Notes: generated from the sequence alone by a model not told the origin. A stretch of 64,000 nucleotides of DNA from Arion vulgaris (GCA_020796225.1 CM036753.1:78265441-78329440), one strand, 5' to 3'. Positions 54,125 to 64,000 are shown, counted from the first letter of the stretch. Translations and numbers: made by a program.

Positions 54125-54560
54125 TACCCATGGAGTATCTGTGGCTCAAAGGTAACGGACTTACCTCTGAATCGAAAGGTTTGTTCAATGCGTGGATATT
54201 TTTCTAGAGATCCTTGATCTCAGCGTGAGATTGAGTTCTTTATCCTGTCGAAGACTGGTTAACGTAGGCCTCGCGTTCAAGTTGAGCCCACACAAAATCT
54301 TTGGCAGTTGAAAATCAATAAGAATAGGCTGTAAAGATGCTGCCCTGAAAAAATTTCATTGACAAGATTATTAAAGTAAAATTAATGCAAAAAAAATGTC
54401 ATTGACAAGATTATTAAAGTAAAATTAATGCAAAAAGATTTCATTGACAAAATTATTAAAGTAAAATTAATGCAAAAAAATTGTTGCAATCTTCAAAATG
54501 ACATCGGGAATACTCGCTGGTGCTACGGAGTTTGTGTACTGTCTCTGAGATCTTTCTGTG
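54125..54560 (+). mobile_element. SINE-C copy with internal 41-bp triplication
   Basis: tRNA-like head tatctgtggctcaaagg, middle gagatccttgatctcagcgt, then a three-fold repeat of about 41 bp (cattgacaagattattaaag at about 54358, 54401 and 54442), then gtgctacggagtttgtgtac. The 3' tail has expanded into the next array. Confidence 0.85.
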
Positions 54561-54582
54561 TAAGAAAGAGATCGGAACACAT

Positions 54583-55118
54583 GTTTATTCACCAGACTGC
54601 AATGATGGTGGTCCAGTTTATTCACCAGACTGCAATGATGGTGGTCCAGTTTATTCACCATACTCAAGTGATGGTGGTCCAGTTTATTCACCAGACTGCA
54701 GTGATGGTGGTCCAGTTTATTCACCAGACTGCAGTAATGGTGGTCCAGTTTATTCACCAGACTGCAGTGATGGTGGTCCAGTTTATTCACCAGACTGCAG
54801 TGATGGTGGTCCAGTTTATTCACCAGACTGCAGTGATGGTGGTCCAGTTTATTCACCAGACTGCAGTGATGGTGGTCCAGTTTATTCACCAGACTGCAGT
54901 GATGGTGGTCCAGTTTATTCACCAGACTGAAATGATGGTGGTCCAGTTTATTCACCAGACTGCAGTGATGGTGGTCCAGTTTATTCACCAGACTGCAGTG
55001 ATGGTGGTCCAGTTTATTCACCAGACTGCAGTGATGTGGTCAGTTTATTCACCAGACTGCAGTGAGGGTGGTCCAGTTTATTCACCAGACTGTAATGATG
55101 GTGGTCCAATCAATCAAT
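54583..55118. repeat. 33-bp minisatellite formed from a SINE-C tail
   Basis: About 16 units of ttcaccagactgcagtgatg plus gtggtccagttta. The single-copy form, tactcaccaaagtgcaatga then tgatggtcc(t)atcaatc, is the 3' end of the SINE-C at 27.9 kb; the array ends in that same ccaatcaatcaata. The long + frames and the minus frame are by-products of the 33-bp unit. Confidence 0.96.
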
Positions 55119-55119
55119 A

Positions 55120-56495
55120 ATTCACATTCTTACCTCTATGTGTTGTTCCTAAAATATGTTGCATATTCCCTCACTCATAAATACATACACATACTCAAAC
55201 ACATACACATAATAGTGTAAAGTTGATTACCTTTAACTACCAGCAATAATAACATATTGATTCCACTTTCTGTCTTGCAATTTAAAGATAATGGGACTAA
55301 ACTCATTTCGTCTCTGCTTTATTCTTTAATAATAACATACAATTTCCGTAGCCTTTTCAGGCATTTGGGTATGAAGTCCCTTCACTTCACGTTTATAGTA
55401 CCTAATATGCAGGAGGTAGGAGGGTCAATTCATTTCATCACGTGTAGAACGTCGAGTGTGGGATTGAGCTCACAACCCTCTTGTGTTCGAGTCGATAGGC
55501 CAACGCTTATACATTATGCTAATCTGTCCCACCTCAATCTCTAATACACGTTACTATTACACTCGTATTGTATTTGTTTAGATGAGAACAAGGAGTTTTT
55601 TTTTGCAAGAACCCCAGAGGAAGCAACGGAAGCGAAGAATATGATCAACAAATAAACAATGTGCAGGTATTAAGAGCTTCGAAAAAACAAATAGACAAAC
55701 ACAGGATTCGAACCACTTGCCCTCATTTCTTACAACATCCATCGCCTAGCCTAGCAATACGAGCGTCATCACGAACACAACTGTATTTGTTTACTACGTT
55801 TTACACTTTATTTTCTCTTTCTCATTTCTCTCTTTCCTATTCTATTATCGACTCTGTTTCTCATATTATTGCCGAAGAATGTCATTTGCTTCCATGAAAT
55901 TGCTTTAAATGAGTTCTACAATGAAATGAGAAAAAAATTAACTTGCAGACTGTTCCAACGAAACAGAAAGTTGTAGGGCATTTTGTTTTTCTTTATGTTT
56001 CTAGCAGTATCTCGCAACAATCTCGGACTCTGTACGAGACATCGCGTGGACTACGTTCATCGAGAAATGAAGACGGTTCATTACCAGCGACATCGATTTG
56101 TCATGTTCAGAGCCCAGCCCTTGGGGCATCTACCATGGCAAATCTCTGCTGCGTGCAACCATCTTATTAGAGTTTCCGTAAGAAGCCGTTAGATGGATAT
56201 CAAAGAGAAATAAAGAAAGAATTTTCGAGAAATGTATTAGAACAGATGACTAGATTCTCAAAGAAATTGAGGCAAGAAACAGGTAGAAAAAATGGAGATG
56301 AAACGAAACAAACAGTTAATAAGAAATGAAGTGAGATTCACGCCATTTTGTGTAATTTGTTTTACGGAACACGCTTACACATACACACATACAAAATGTG
56401 TAGAATTCAAATAAATGCGTTGATTATTCTATTAGTGTTTGGTCCCTTTTAGCTAGATTCAAACCAGCTGAAATAGTCAATGACAGAGTTCTCAC
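55120..56495. other. Spacer with two weak tRNA-like segments
   Basis: Minus-strand text at 55690-55770 has tagcctaggc-like and an exact ggttcgaatcc B box. Text at 55430-55540 has a weaker one. Both may be old tRNA SINE heads. No gene supported; frames at 55661, 55943 and 55983 lack motifs. Confidence 0.4.
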
Positions 56496-56504
56496 ACATT
56501 AGCT

Positions 56505-56595
56505 TCAGCGACTGTTCATCGTCAATCGAATGCACCAGGATTTGAATCACTGTCCACTGGTGTTCAAGTTTAACTGACTACCACTGAGCTAGACT
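56505..56595 (-). mobile_element. tRNA-like SINE head or tRNA pseudogene
   Basis: The minus strand reads tctagctcagtggtagtcag, about 25 further bases, then tgattcaaatcctgg: A box TAGCTCAGTGG and B box GATTCAAATCC, about 34 bases apart. No clean acceptor stem or anticodon arm, so not a functional tRNA gene. Confidence 0.6.
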
Positions 56596-56647
56596 GACTT
56601 TTATAGTTTATATAAATACTCATACAATTTGACATTTTATATCTTGT

Positions 56648-56892
56648 TCTTTGCGTTCGTTCTTTACGACCAATTTTAATCCGTCTTTGTGACATGTTTG
56701 ATCTTTGCCAAGAACGTGTATACGTTATTCATTGGTTTGGTAGGCCCCTAAACGCATAGACTTCTACATGTTTAGGACATGTGTATCCGATTTCAGCCAA
56801 ACCTCCTTAGTACCTCTTACGACATGCGTGGCAGGTAACAGTGGTTCTATTCTTTACACCCCAAATTTGAGCCCCGGTAACCACTCGGGAGG
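56648..56892 (-). mobile_element. SINE-like dispersed repeat H-A, copy 2
   Basis: Nearly identical to 38.16-38.41 kb: gttctttacgaccaatttta, gccaagaacgtgtatacgtt, aggacatgtgtatccgattt, ccccggtaaccactcggg. Confidence 0.88.
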
Positions 56893-57224
56893 ACATTTTA
56901 TATATATCATCAACAAGGTACCGCCTCCCCATCGAAGGATGAATGTATTGGTTCATCAACAAATAATGCCCTTTGTCCTGATAGTATACTCTGTCAGACT
57001 GTTGCTTATCAACGAACTAATGTTTCCCTCCCAGTTGTATCTCTGTTCTTTTTCTTAATCAACTGTTCTCAACCTTTCTTTACAACATGGTTTACACCAG
57101 AGTGGCGTGTCTCTTAGTGTGATCAAAATATTGTAATTCTCTAATTTATATCTCCTTCGACAGTTCTCTTGTTCCTTCTACATTTTAGAGTACTTGTTTA
57201 CTAGTTTTTTCCCCTTTTCATGAT

Positions 57225-57475
57225 GACAAGAAAATTGTAGCATATCCTTTACAGAACGTAGCACTCAACCCCAGTAAGCGAATCGTTTATGTTCTACGCA
57301 CCACTTATACGTTCAGTAGTTTGCCATTGCTTTCTGAACGGTGAGGTCTATTTTTACCTTTTGTAAAAATCCAACGGAAACTAATTTGCTTCCAAACTTG
57401 TCCACGTGGGGTTTGAACCAGGTACGTTCGGGTATGTGATCGAGCTTACTACCGATTGAGCTACAGACGCTCACA
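57225..57475 (-). mobile_element. SINE-B copy 5 with target duplication
   Basis: Flanked by ttttcatgat at 57215-57224 and 57476-57485. Body as in other copies; B box (minus) ggttcaaaccccac. The 27-bp array begins about 60 bases after the right repeat. Confidence 0.93.
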
Positions 57476-57536
57476 TTTTCATGATACTCGACCTATTTGT
57501 CTGTTTATCCACAGTTCTCAAGCTGCAAGTCTTCTT

Positions 57537-58399
57537 TCTATCTATTTGTTTATTGTCCATGTTTCGTTTCTATCTATTTGTTTATTGTCCATGTTTCTAT
57601 CTATTTGTTTATTGTCCATGTTTCTATCTATTTGTTTATTGTCCATGTTTCTATCTATTTGTTTATTGTCCATGTTTCTATCTATTTGTTTATTGTCCAT
57701 GTTTCTATCTATTTGTTTATTGTCCATGTTTCTATCTATTTGTTTATTGTCCATGTTTCATCTATTGTTATTGTCCATGTTTCGTTTCTATCTATTTGTT
57801 TATTGTCCATGTTTCTATATATTTGTTTATTGTCCATGTTTCTTATATGTTTATTGTCAATTTCATCTATTTGTTTGTCATGTTTCATATATTTGTTTAT
57901 TGTCATGTTTCTATATTTTGTTTATTGTTCTGTTTCTATCTATTTGTTTATTGTCCATGTTTCTATCTATTTGTTTATTGTCCATGTTTCTATATATTTG
58001 TTTATTGTTCATGTTTCTATATATTTGTTTATTGTTCATGTTTCTATCTATTTGTTTATTGTTCATGTTTCTATATATTTGTTTATTGTCCATGTTTCTA
58101 TATATTTGTTTATTGTTCATGTTTCTATCTATTTGTTTATTGTTCATGTTTCTATATATTTGTTTATTGTCCATGTTTCGTTTCTATCTATTTGTTTATT
58201 GTCCATGTTTCTATCTATTTGTTTATTGTTCATGTTTCTATCTATTTGTTTATTGTCCATGTTTCTATCTATTTGTTTATTGTCCATGTTTCTATCTATT
58301 TGTTTATTGTCCATGTTTGTATCTATTTGTTTATTGTTCATGTTTCTATCTATTTGTTTATTGTCCATGTTTCTATCTATTTGTTTATTGTCCATGTTT
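57537..58399. repeat. 27-bp minisatellite, ~32 copies
   Basis: Units of tctatctatttgtttattgt plus ccatgtt; single changes (tatata for tctatc, gttc for gtcc) appear in runs. A cgtttctatc insertion (5 bp) marks units at 57563, 57782 and 58178, about 219 and 396 bp apart, hinting at block copying. The stretch 57757-57940 has many small deletions. Three + frames and the minus frames are open only because 27 is divisible by three. Confidence 0.97.
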
Positions 58400-58544
58400 C
58401 GGTACTATACAATAATGATGAATATATATAGCACTTGACAAGTCTTATGATTTGTACAATTGTTATTTCTTTGGATGTATTCAATATTACAATACAGTGT
58501 GATGTTCTACAATTTTGGATTCGGTAATGGTGTAATTGGATTCT

Positions 58545-58800
58545 TCTTCGGATAAGTGGTTAAGCCCTTTGCCTTGTGAGTCGAAGGTCGTGGGTTCGAG
58601 TCCGGACCGCGCCATTCTGTTCACGAGTGCAGTTTTTTCCAGAGACCCTAGGATTGTTGCTAGAGCTTCGGAGTTCGTGCTTTGTGCAATACTCTCGGCA
58701 GGTGGCGTGCCATTTCTGCGGAGAGGGACGAGCCGTATGGGGTAAAACCCGGTGCAATGAAGTCAATCCTTCGGCTTTTAAACCCTTTTTCTTCAACGAT
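58545..58800 (+). mobile_element. SINE-D copy 3 (best preserved)
   Basis: tRNA-like head cttcggataagtggttaagc, exact B box ggttcgagtcc, body gagcttcggagttcgtgctt, tatggggtaaaacccggtgc, tail rich in cttt. Confidence 0.92.
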
Positions 58801-58817
58801 CTTCAGTGATCTCTGGT

Positions 58818-58975
58818 TATGCGCTTAATTTACTGTGGACCACAAACTGGACGGTCAGCTTCAGGTCTGTCAGGTTTCCCCAAAGCTTAGTTTTCAGGTC
58901 GACTGGGTGAGGCCACATGTTGCTTCTCAGCTCACACAGGAGAGGACAGTCTTGAAGGATATGCTCCGGTAATTG
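58818..58975 (-). pseudogene. LINE C-terminal domain fragment
   Basis: The minus strand reads PEHILQDCPLLCELRSNMWP, KTKLWGNLTDLKLTVQFV: the same TxEHxLQxCPxxxxLRxxxWP...KLxGxLxxLxxTxxF pattern as at 46.2 kb, here with the Cys kept. Confidence 0.8.
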
Positions 58976-58977
58976 GA

Positions 58978-59185
58978 TTCACAACCCAGGCGTACCTGGT
59001 TCAAACTCCGTAGCCAGCACTTTGGCTGCAAATTTGTTCGGCATGGATTTTTACGAAAGTAAAAAAATTGACCTCACCGTTCAGAAAGCAATTGCAAACT
59101 ACTGAACGTGTAAGTGGTGCCTAGATTGACGACTATGTTTACTGTGATTGATGGCGGCGTCTTGTAAATGATATGCCAAGATTAA
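58978..59185 (+). mobile_element. SINE-B copy 6 (only + orientation copy)
   Basis: B box ggttcaaactccg at 59009, then the body inverse to the other copies (cacttacacg-type and aaatgatatgccaagat end). Confidence 0.85.
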
Positions 59186-59259
59186 ATACATGGTGTAATG
59201 TTCTACCATTTCGGATTCAATAATTGCGTGATTTTTCACACATATATATATATATATAT

Positions 59260-59508
59260 GAATGAAAATCGTGGCATATCCCAAAGTACGTAGCCATCAA
59301 CCACAGTAAACGAGTCGTTGATTTTCTAGGAACCACTTATACGTTCAGTAGTTTGCCATTGCTTTCTGAACGGTGAGGTCTATTTTTACCTTTTGTAAAA
59401 TCCCACGGAAACGAATTTGCTTCCAAACTTGCTCACCGTGAGGTTTGAACCAGGTACGCTTGGGTCTGTGATCGAGCTCACTACCACTTGAGCTACAGAC
59501 GCTCACAC
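59260..59508 (-). mobile_element. SINE-B copy 7 in a TA microsatellite
   Basis: Flanked on both sides by cacacatatatat, either a target duplication or the microsatellite itself. gaatgaaaatcgtggcatat at left, ggtttgaaccaggt at right. Confidence 0.9.
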
Positions 59509-59524
59509 ATATATATCTATATAT

Positions 59525-59880
59525 GGCCTTTTTCGTCTTTACAGACGGTCAAATGGCAAGTGTTTTACTGTGACAACTTCTGAGTTTTCGCTTTTCTCTC
59601 TTGTCGTTCAGCTCATACATAAGTCTCTTCTCAAAAGACTCTGCGCCCTTTCGTAATTTGGTTTTCCTCGGAATTTGGCTTTCCACACAACTCTGTCGTC
59701 AGCTAGTTTTTCCATGTGCTGGGACCTATAGAAAAGTTTTTCATTGAGGCTTTGCAGACATCTTTATATCTGAGCAGTGGTCTGCCCTGGTGCCTCTTCC
59801 TCTCCGAAAGTTCAAAGAACATTTGTTTTGGTATACCACAAATTTCCATTCTTCTCACATGCCATCATATTTTGATTAAA
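59525..59880 (-). pseudogene. LINE ORF2 C-terminus (relic)
   Basis: The minus strand, in two frames, reads GQTTAQI then a break, QSLNEKLFYRSQHMEKLADD, RVVWKAKFRGKPNYERAQS. This is the GRPxxRYKDxxKxxL...WExLADDRxxWR tail of LINE ORF2 proteins. Confidence 0.75.
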
Positions 59881-59884
59881 TAAA

Positions 59885-60550
59885 TAAATGTAATGATTTT
59901 TAAGCCCCTTAGGTTCTCTACTATGAACTTTCCTTTTTTTATGAGACATCATTATTTTGTTGGGTTTTTTTTCCCTTCAAATTCTCATAACTCTTCCTTT
60001 TAGTGAGCCTCCCTTGCAATAAAATTATTTGCACATTTGGTCTGCATGATAAGAAATTATTTAAAAACTAAACATTCGAGACTATCTTGTTCACGTTTTG
60101 AGAACTAACAAATTCAATGAAAACTAGGAACGTTGTTTATTAACAAAACAAGAAAGATGCGAATTATTGATAGAAAAACAAAAACAACAACTGAGGTAAG
60201 AAATGTGCAAATTTACAATCGTATTCATATGCTAAAAAGGAGTCATTCATCTCGTATTTAGGACTCAAGAACGCATAAGTAATTGCTCTAACTACACCCG
60301 AATTATCCTATCAACACATTTTTAGAGTGCAAGTCAAATGTTTCATATTTGTTTTCTATTCTGAAACGCGAAGAACGTAAATATCTACAGCTGGCAGAGT
60401 GATCCAGGAACCATAGCAGCTGAATGCATGTTTATAATACTTTCAGTGGTTCTCAGTGTATTTCACGTTGGTGGCTACTTTACTTAACCAGGAACGCCAT
60501 TGATTCCAAGGAAAGTAGCAGGCACACAATTTATTTAACTTCACCACAAG
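59885..60550. other. No recognisable feature
   Basis: AT-rich spacer to the left of a mariner relic. Confidence 0.4.
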
Positions 60551-60554
60551 AAAT

Positions 60555-60905
60555 TGTACCATGGTGGGCTGAAAAGTTTTGCCTCCACTGTTATACTGGT
60601 TTTTTTTTTAGTAAAGTAGGACATATCTGGATAAGTCTAATTCTCTACAGTCGCATGAAATTTTCCCTCTTCTGTGATTGGCCTTATACACAAATACGCT
60701 CCAATTTTCACGATCAATGATCATCGAAATAGTAGAGTGTTGATACTTGCTGTCCATACAGCACACTGTTAAAGCATTTTTTAAAGCGGAATATATACCT
60801 ACAATTGAAATTCACCGACGTATGCAAGCCGTTTGTGGGGATCAGTGTCTTGTTGTGAGTACTGTAAGACGCTGAGTAAAGCGTTTCAAACATGGAGAAT
60901 ACCAG
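60555..60905 (+). pseudogene. mariner-type transposase, N-terminal relic
   Basis: Bases around 60558 (gtgggctgaaaagttttgcc) look like a mariner end. About 240 bases on, one frame reads IPTIEIHRRMQAVCGDQCLV, then VSTVRR, a stop in place of Trp, VKRFKHGE: the helix-turn-helix pattern EIHRRxxxVYGDxC...STVRRWVKRFKxGE of mariner transposases. The catalytic domain is absent: the frame runs straight into the 53-bp array. Confidence 0.7.
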
Positions 60906-61208
60906 AATACCGCTATAAGCAATTACTTCATCAATAATTCAAACATGGAGAATATCAGAATACCGCTATAAGCAATTACTTCATCAATAATTCAAACATG
61001 GAGAATATCAGAATACCGCTATAAGCAATTACTTCATCAATAATTCAAACATGGAGAATATCAGAATACCGCTATAAGCAATTACTTCATCAATAATTCA
61101 AATATGGAAAATATCAGAATACCGCTATAAGCAATTACTTCATCAATAATTCAAACATGGAGAATATCAGAATACCGCTATAAGCAATTACTTCATCAAT
61201 AATTCAAA
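60885..61208. repeat. 53-bp tandem array starting in the mariner relic
   Basis: Six units of ttcaaacatggagaatatca and 33 further bases. The first unit includes the codons for RFKHGE of the transposase. Units differ by single bases only. Confidence 0.95.
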
Positions 61209-61249
61209 CGCAGGTTTCGGCTGGGAAGGTCATGTTGTCTTTTTTTTCA

Positions 61250-61335
61250 ATTTTCAGCTGTTAATGGAGTTTGATCCAGACACTTGGGTTGTGATCGAGC
61301 TTACTACCTCTACGTCACAGACGACCACATTTTTA
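61250..61335 (-). mobile_element. SINE-B, head fragment
   Basis: ggagtttgatccagacactt and ggttgtgatcgagcttacta match the tRNA-like end only. Confidence 0.75.
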
Positions 61336-61585
61336 AATAAAAGTTAATTGCATATCCTTTACAGGACTTTGTTAATCAACCCCAGCTTTTTTAACCCTGT
61401 TTGTGATTTTTCTAGGTATTATTACATTCAGTAGTTTGCCATTGCTTTCTGAACGGGTGGTGCCATCGTCCTTTGTAAAATCACAGGAAACAATTTGCAA
61501 CCAAATTGTCCACAGCGGGATTCGAACTCAGAACGTCGGGGTTAATAGACCGAGTCACTATCCCCTAGGCCACAGACGCCCCCAC
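61336..61585 (-). mobile_element. SINE-B copy 8
   Basis: gcatatcctttacaggactt to ccacagacgccccc; the B box is ttcgaactc-like. More diverged than the others. Confidence 0.82.
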
Positions 61586-61970
61586 TTTTTTCAATACTTA
61601 GCGGAAATACCACCCGGTTGTTCCACCAGTTGAAACAGTTTCTGATCGCACTATGTCATGTCACCTATATCCTCGTAAAATATGTTCCTTATCGTTTCGT
61701 GCCATGCTTTTCAAATCCTTATTAACGATGTCTCTGATCACTCTCTGTCCGACCATTGATATCTTTGGAAAACTGGCTCTTGATAGCTTCCTGTCCTGTT
61801 CTATATGTCCTCAACAAATCTGTCTCTGATCGTTTCATATCTAGTCTCCTGCATTCCAACAAATCTGCATCTTGTAGTTCCCTGTCATGCTATCTATATC
61901 CCTGACAAACCTGAGATTAGACATATTTCTTTCACTTCATTACTAACTACTTTAGTCTAACGCATTTTCC
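61586..61970. other. No recognisable feature
   Basis: Repeated phrases with tctctgatc and cctgtc give it a loosely repetitive look, without a fixed period. Confidence 0.4.
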
Positions 61971-61972
61971 AT

Positions 61973-62102
61973 TTCCATTTTCCATTTTACATCTACATTT
62001 TACATCTGCATTTTACATCTACATTTTACATCTACATTTTACATATACATTTTACATCTACATGTTACATCTACATTTTACATTTTACATTTACATTTTA
62101 GA
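61973..62102. repeat. ~12-13-bp minisatellite
   Basis: About nine imperfect copies of tacattttacatc. Confidence 0.92.
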
Positions 62103-62129
62103 ATGATGATTATACTTTCTTTTTTCTAT

Positions 62130-62490
62130 TTCTTTTCTCTAATCCTGTTTTTGCCTCACAGCGTCAGGATAAGAATATATTTCTAGAATGAACCTTTGTG
62201 TGCGCTTCAAAAGTAGTGTCTTTCGTCGCCTCTGTTATCTCTGAGGTCCACCTTTTGTGTGGCCGGCCTTTTGCTTTGCATCCATTGTATGGTGCAACAT
62301 TGCTTTTTGATGTGCGCTGTCTGTTGGTAGCCTGCTAATGTGAGCGAACCACTTAATTTGTTGTTTGATGTGCGCTGTCTGTTGGTAGCCTGCTAATGTG
62401 AGCGAACCACTTAATTTGTTGTTTGATGTCCCTGTCTATTGGTAGCCTGCTAATGTGAGCGAACCACTTAATTTGTTGTTTCTTGGTGAA
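62130..62490 (-). pseudogene. LINE-A C-terminus with 58-bp triplication
   Basis: The minus strand reads QIKWFAHISRLPTDSAHQ, repeated by the tandem copies at 62300-62485, then the 3' region (ggataagaatatatttctag on + is the inverse of the 16.03-kb text). This is the fourth LINE-A 3' end in the window. Confidence 0.85.
62303..62485. repeat. ~58-bp tandem repeat, 3 copies, within LINE-A codons
   Basis: gtctgttggtagcctgctaa recurs at about 62319, 62377 and, as gtctattggtagcctgctaa, 62434. The unit covers the conserved KWF(G/A)HISRLP motif. Confidence 0.93.
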
Positions 62491-62929
62491 GCTCAGTACT
62501 GATGATTATATAAATCGGTGAAAACTGGTTGTCTCGTGACAACATTTTGAGAACCAGTGCTCAATCTAATGACATAAACACACATCAGATCTCATGCCAG
62601 GCAGACTTGGGTTACACCGACAGCACCGTTTAAAGCACTGAAGGCACTCGGATATCTGGCCATGCATAATTGACTTAAACAGGTATCAGCATATGTCAGC
62701 AATATAAACAACAGATGACAGAATGTGGGTGGAGTTCAGGGCAGGAGTACGGGTAGATAACCTCTTGCTACCAGACCTCATATTGGCCATCTCATCTGCG
62801 TTGCATTCATGCTGTTCTATAATAAAAAATGTTCCTGCAGTTCATGTCTAATTGACACATCATCCTCAGTTTATTCACTTATTAGCATAAATCGGTAATG
62901 AAAATAAGTACACCGTCATCATCATTAGG

Positions 62930-63325
62930 TGCCGTGCCGGCTGACACCGGCGATCATGGATCTCCACAAATCTCTGTGGTTGGTGTTTGCTATCAACTTA
63001 GATGTTGACGCTCTACCGTGCCAAAAGGGGACAGGCTATCCAAAATTTTCTCTCTGTTCTTCTCTGTCTCGTCTACCCTCGATTTTACCGGTTGTCACAA
63101 TGTGTTCTAAACCTCCCTCCTCATCACATGTCCGAAAAATGATGACTGTCTCTTTCTTATATTGATTATAATCGTTCTCTGTGTCTTGATCTCATTCAAT
63201 ACCTCAACATTAGTCATTTTAGCAGTCCATGGGATTCTCATCATTCTTCTGTAAAACCCCATTTCTGTGGCCCTCAGAGATTTTTCGATCGATTTTTTGA
63301 CCACACAAGATTTAAATAAATACCA
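62930..63325 (-). pseudogene. LINE ORF2 C-terminus (relic)
   Basis: The minus frame 63328-63107 reads SLRATEMGFYRRMMRIPWTA, NVEVLNEIKTQRTII, RKRQSSFFGHVMRREV. After a break, further fragments (TTGKIEG, RRDREEQRENF, RDLWRSMIAGVSRHGT) complete the tail, ending in a tgatgatgacgg tail. The frame break is near 63107. Confidence 0.88.
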
Positions 63326-63329
63326 CACA

Positions 63330-63730
63330 GTAATTCACATTTGTGAGATATTTATTATAAGCAAAGAAAAACGTAACTCAATGTAGTTAACTATTGCTAT
63401 AAATATACAGAAAATGATTAACTTAAGTGAACTTAAGAAAGATTTGTGCGTTTTCTTATATAGGATATTTATTATTTTACAGTTAAAATGTCATTGGAAT
63501 CGATGTGTTTTTTTTCGATTGAGGTGAACCCATTGATACATTGTCTCTTGAAGGTGATATTTGTGAAAGTACTGATAAAAGTTCACTGTAGATCCTGACA
63601 TATTTCTTCATTTCTTTTCAAAATCAAGTCAGGAAGTTATGTATAGTTCATTCGATTGTACGCCATACTCACTAGATAATGATCAATTTGAGTTTGATGA
63701 GTCAAATCTACTGTTTAGTTGTTCCCATAT
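63330..63730. other. No recognisable feature
   Basis: AT-rich spacer. Confidence 0.4.
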
Positions 63731-63734
63731 ACGC

Positions 63735-64000
63735 GCCGGTGTGGTACCGGAGCCCACAAGGGAAGCAAAGAATAGTACCACTGCGACTTACCATGCATGT
63801 TCTAAGAGGCGACTGATGTAGGACCTAGGGATGCTACCCAAGTAAATAAAAAGCAGCGGAGAAATCGGATGTGCTGTCCTACTTGTAGGTGCATAACTGG
63901 CACAACGTACAATCGCTCTTAGGCTCAGATCACATACAAATCACACAGAGTGGTTGACATGTGGTCGATATGGATCGTTGGAAGAAGTTCCCATGTACAA
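63735..64000 (+). mobile_element. SINE-like dispersed repeat H-B, copy 3, runs off the window
   Basis: gccggtgtggtaccggagcc head, gaggcgactgatgtaggacc, cgtacaatcgctcttaggct and gtcgatatggatcgttggaa; inverse of 40.37-40.62 kb, so this is the sense strand of the family. The tail (gaag) lies at the window edge. Confidence 0.85.

Noticed and set aside
54428..55120. Repeat protein of 230 residues (11-residue unit) and its minus-strand counterpart
   Set aside because: By-product of the 33-bp SINE-tail array. Upstream codons are SINE sequence.
57456..58438. Three overlapping + frames of over 310 residues and minus frames
   Set aside because: All follow from the 27-bp tandem unit; three frames open at once over the same DNA is a sign of repeat, not coding.
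58545..58620. tRNA gene (good A and B boxes)
   Set aside because: No acceptor or anticodon stem pairing, and the sequence continues into a body repeated at 9.8 and 32.4 kb, so it is a SINE head.
60424..60720. 98-residue + frame upstream of the 53-bp array
   Set aside because: It overlaps the presumed mariner end and is not in the frame of the helix-turn-helix relic.

Overview
This window looks like gene-poor, repeat-saturated animal DNA. It is AT-rich and full of decayed LINE open reading frames, tRNA-derived SINEs with recognisable A and B boxes, small DNA transposons, a Penelope-like element and many minisatellites. Nothing indicates a bacterium, plasmid or virus. The mix of LINE C-termini (WFGH and GRPRKRW motifs, a C-terminal C2H2 finger), tRNA SINEs and a GIY-YIG Penelope-like relic fits an invertebrate. 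A lophotrochozoan such as a mollusc is my guess, but I cannot fix the taxon. I found no host gene that I would defend: no multi-exon structure, no convincing rRNA, and no canonical tRNA gene. The longest open frames are either tandem arrays whose unit is a multiple of three, or pieces of reverse transcriptase or transposase.

Layout. 0-10 kb: a 45-bp array (167-1220), dispersed SINEs, LINE C-terminal scraps, and a 124-bp array (5.8-6.8 kb) lying inside a LINE C-terminus. 10-18 kb: a transposon nest in which one LINE ORF2 is split by a DD82E-type IS630/Tc1/mariner transposon with about 90-bp inverted ends, by a tRNA SINE with a clean target duplication, and by a GC-rich repeat. After it come a stack of SINEs and a 135-bp array. 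18-26 kb: a 109-bp array formed from a LINE GRPRETWRR segment, then a long decayed LINE with palm motifs and a terminal zinc finger (24.0-25.5 kb). 25-34 kb: hAT-type MITEs with 8-bp target duplications, one carrying a nested SINE, and a second GC-rich repeat. 33-40 kb: a possible piggyBac-like end, a 63-bp hairpin array, a 5'-truncated LINE with a 13-bp target duplication, and a mariner-type MITE. 41-46 kb: a 56-bp array and a 58-bp satellite whose unit overlaps the head of a SINE. 46-53 kb: a second copy of the nest LINE, a Penelope-like GIY-YIG fragment between two collinear repeats, and a Jockey-like RT scrap. 54-64 kb: a 33-bp array formed from a SINE 3' tail, a 27-bp array, more SINEs, a mariner relic leading into a 53-bp array, and more LINE C-termini.

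Two themes stand out. First, at least six of the tandem arrays start inside a transposable element, most often the C-terminal or 3' end of a LINE or one end of a SINE. This suggests that local slippage or unequal exchange at element ends is a main source of minisatellites here. Second, about 44.4-45.5 kb and 48.1-49.45 kb look like low-quality or mosaic consensus. In the first, bases of a flanking sequence are interleaved with satellite units at a near-constant offset of about 2.31 kb. I read that as an assembly or polishing artefact over a duplicated repeat, not as biology, until raw reads show otherwise.
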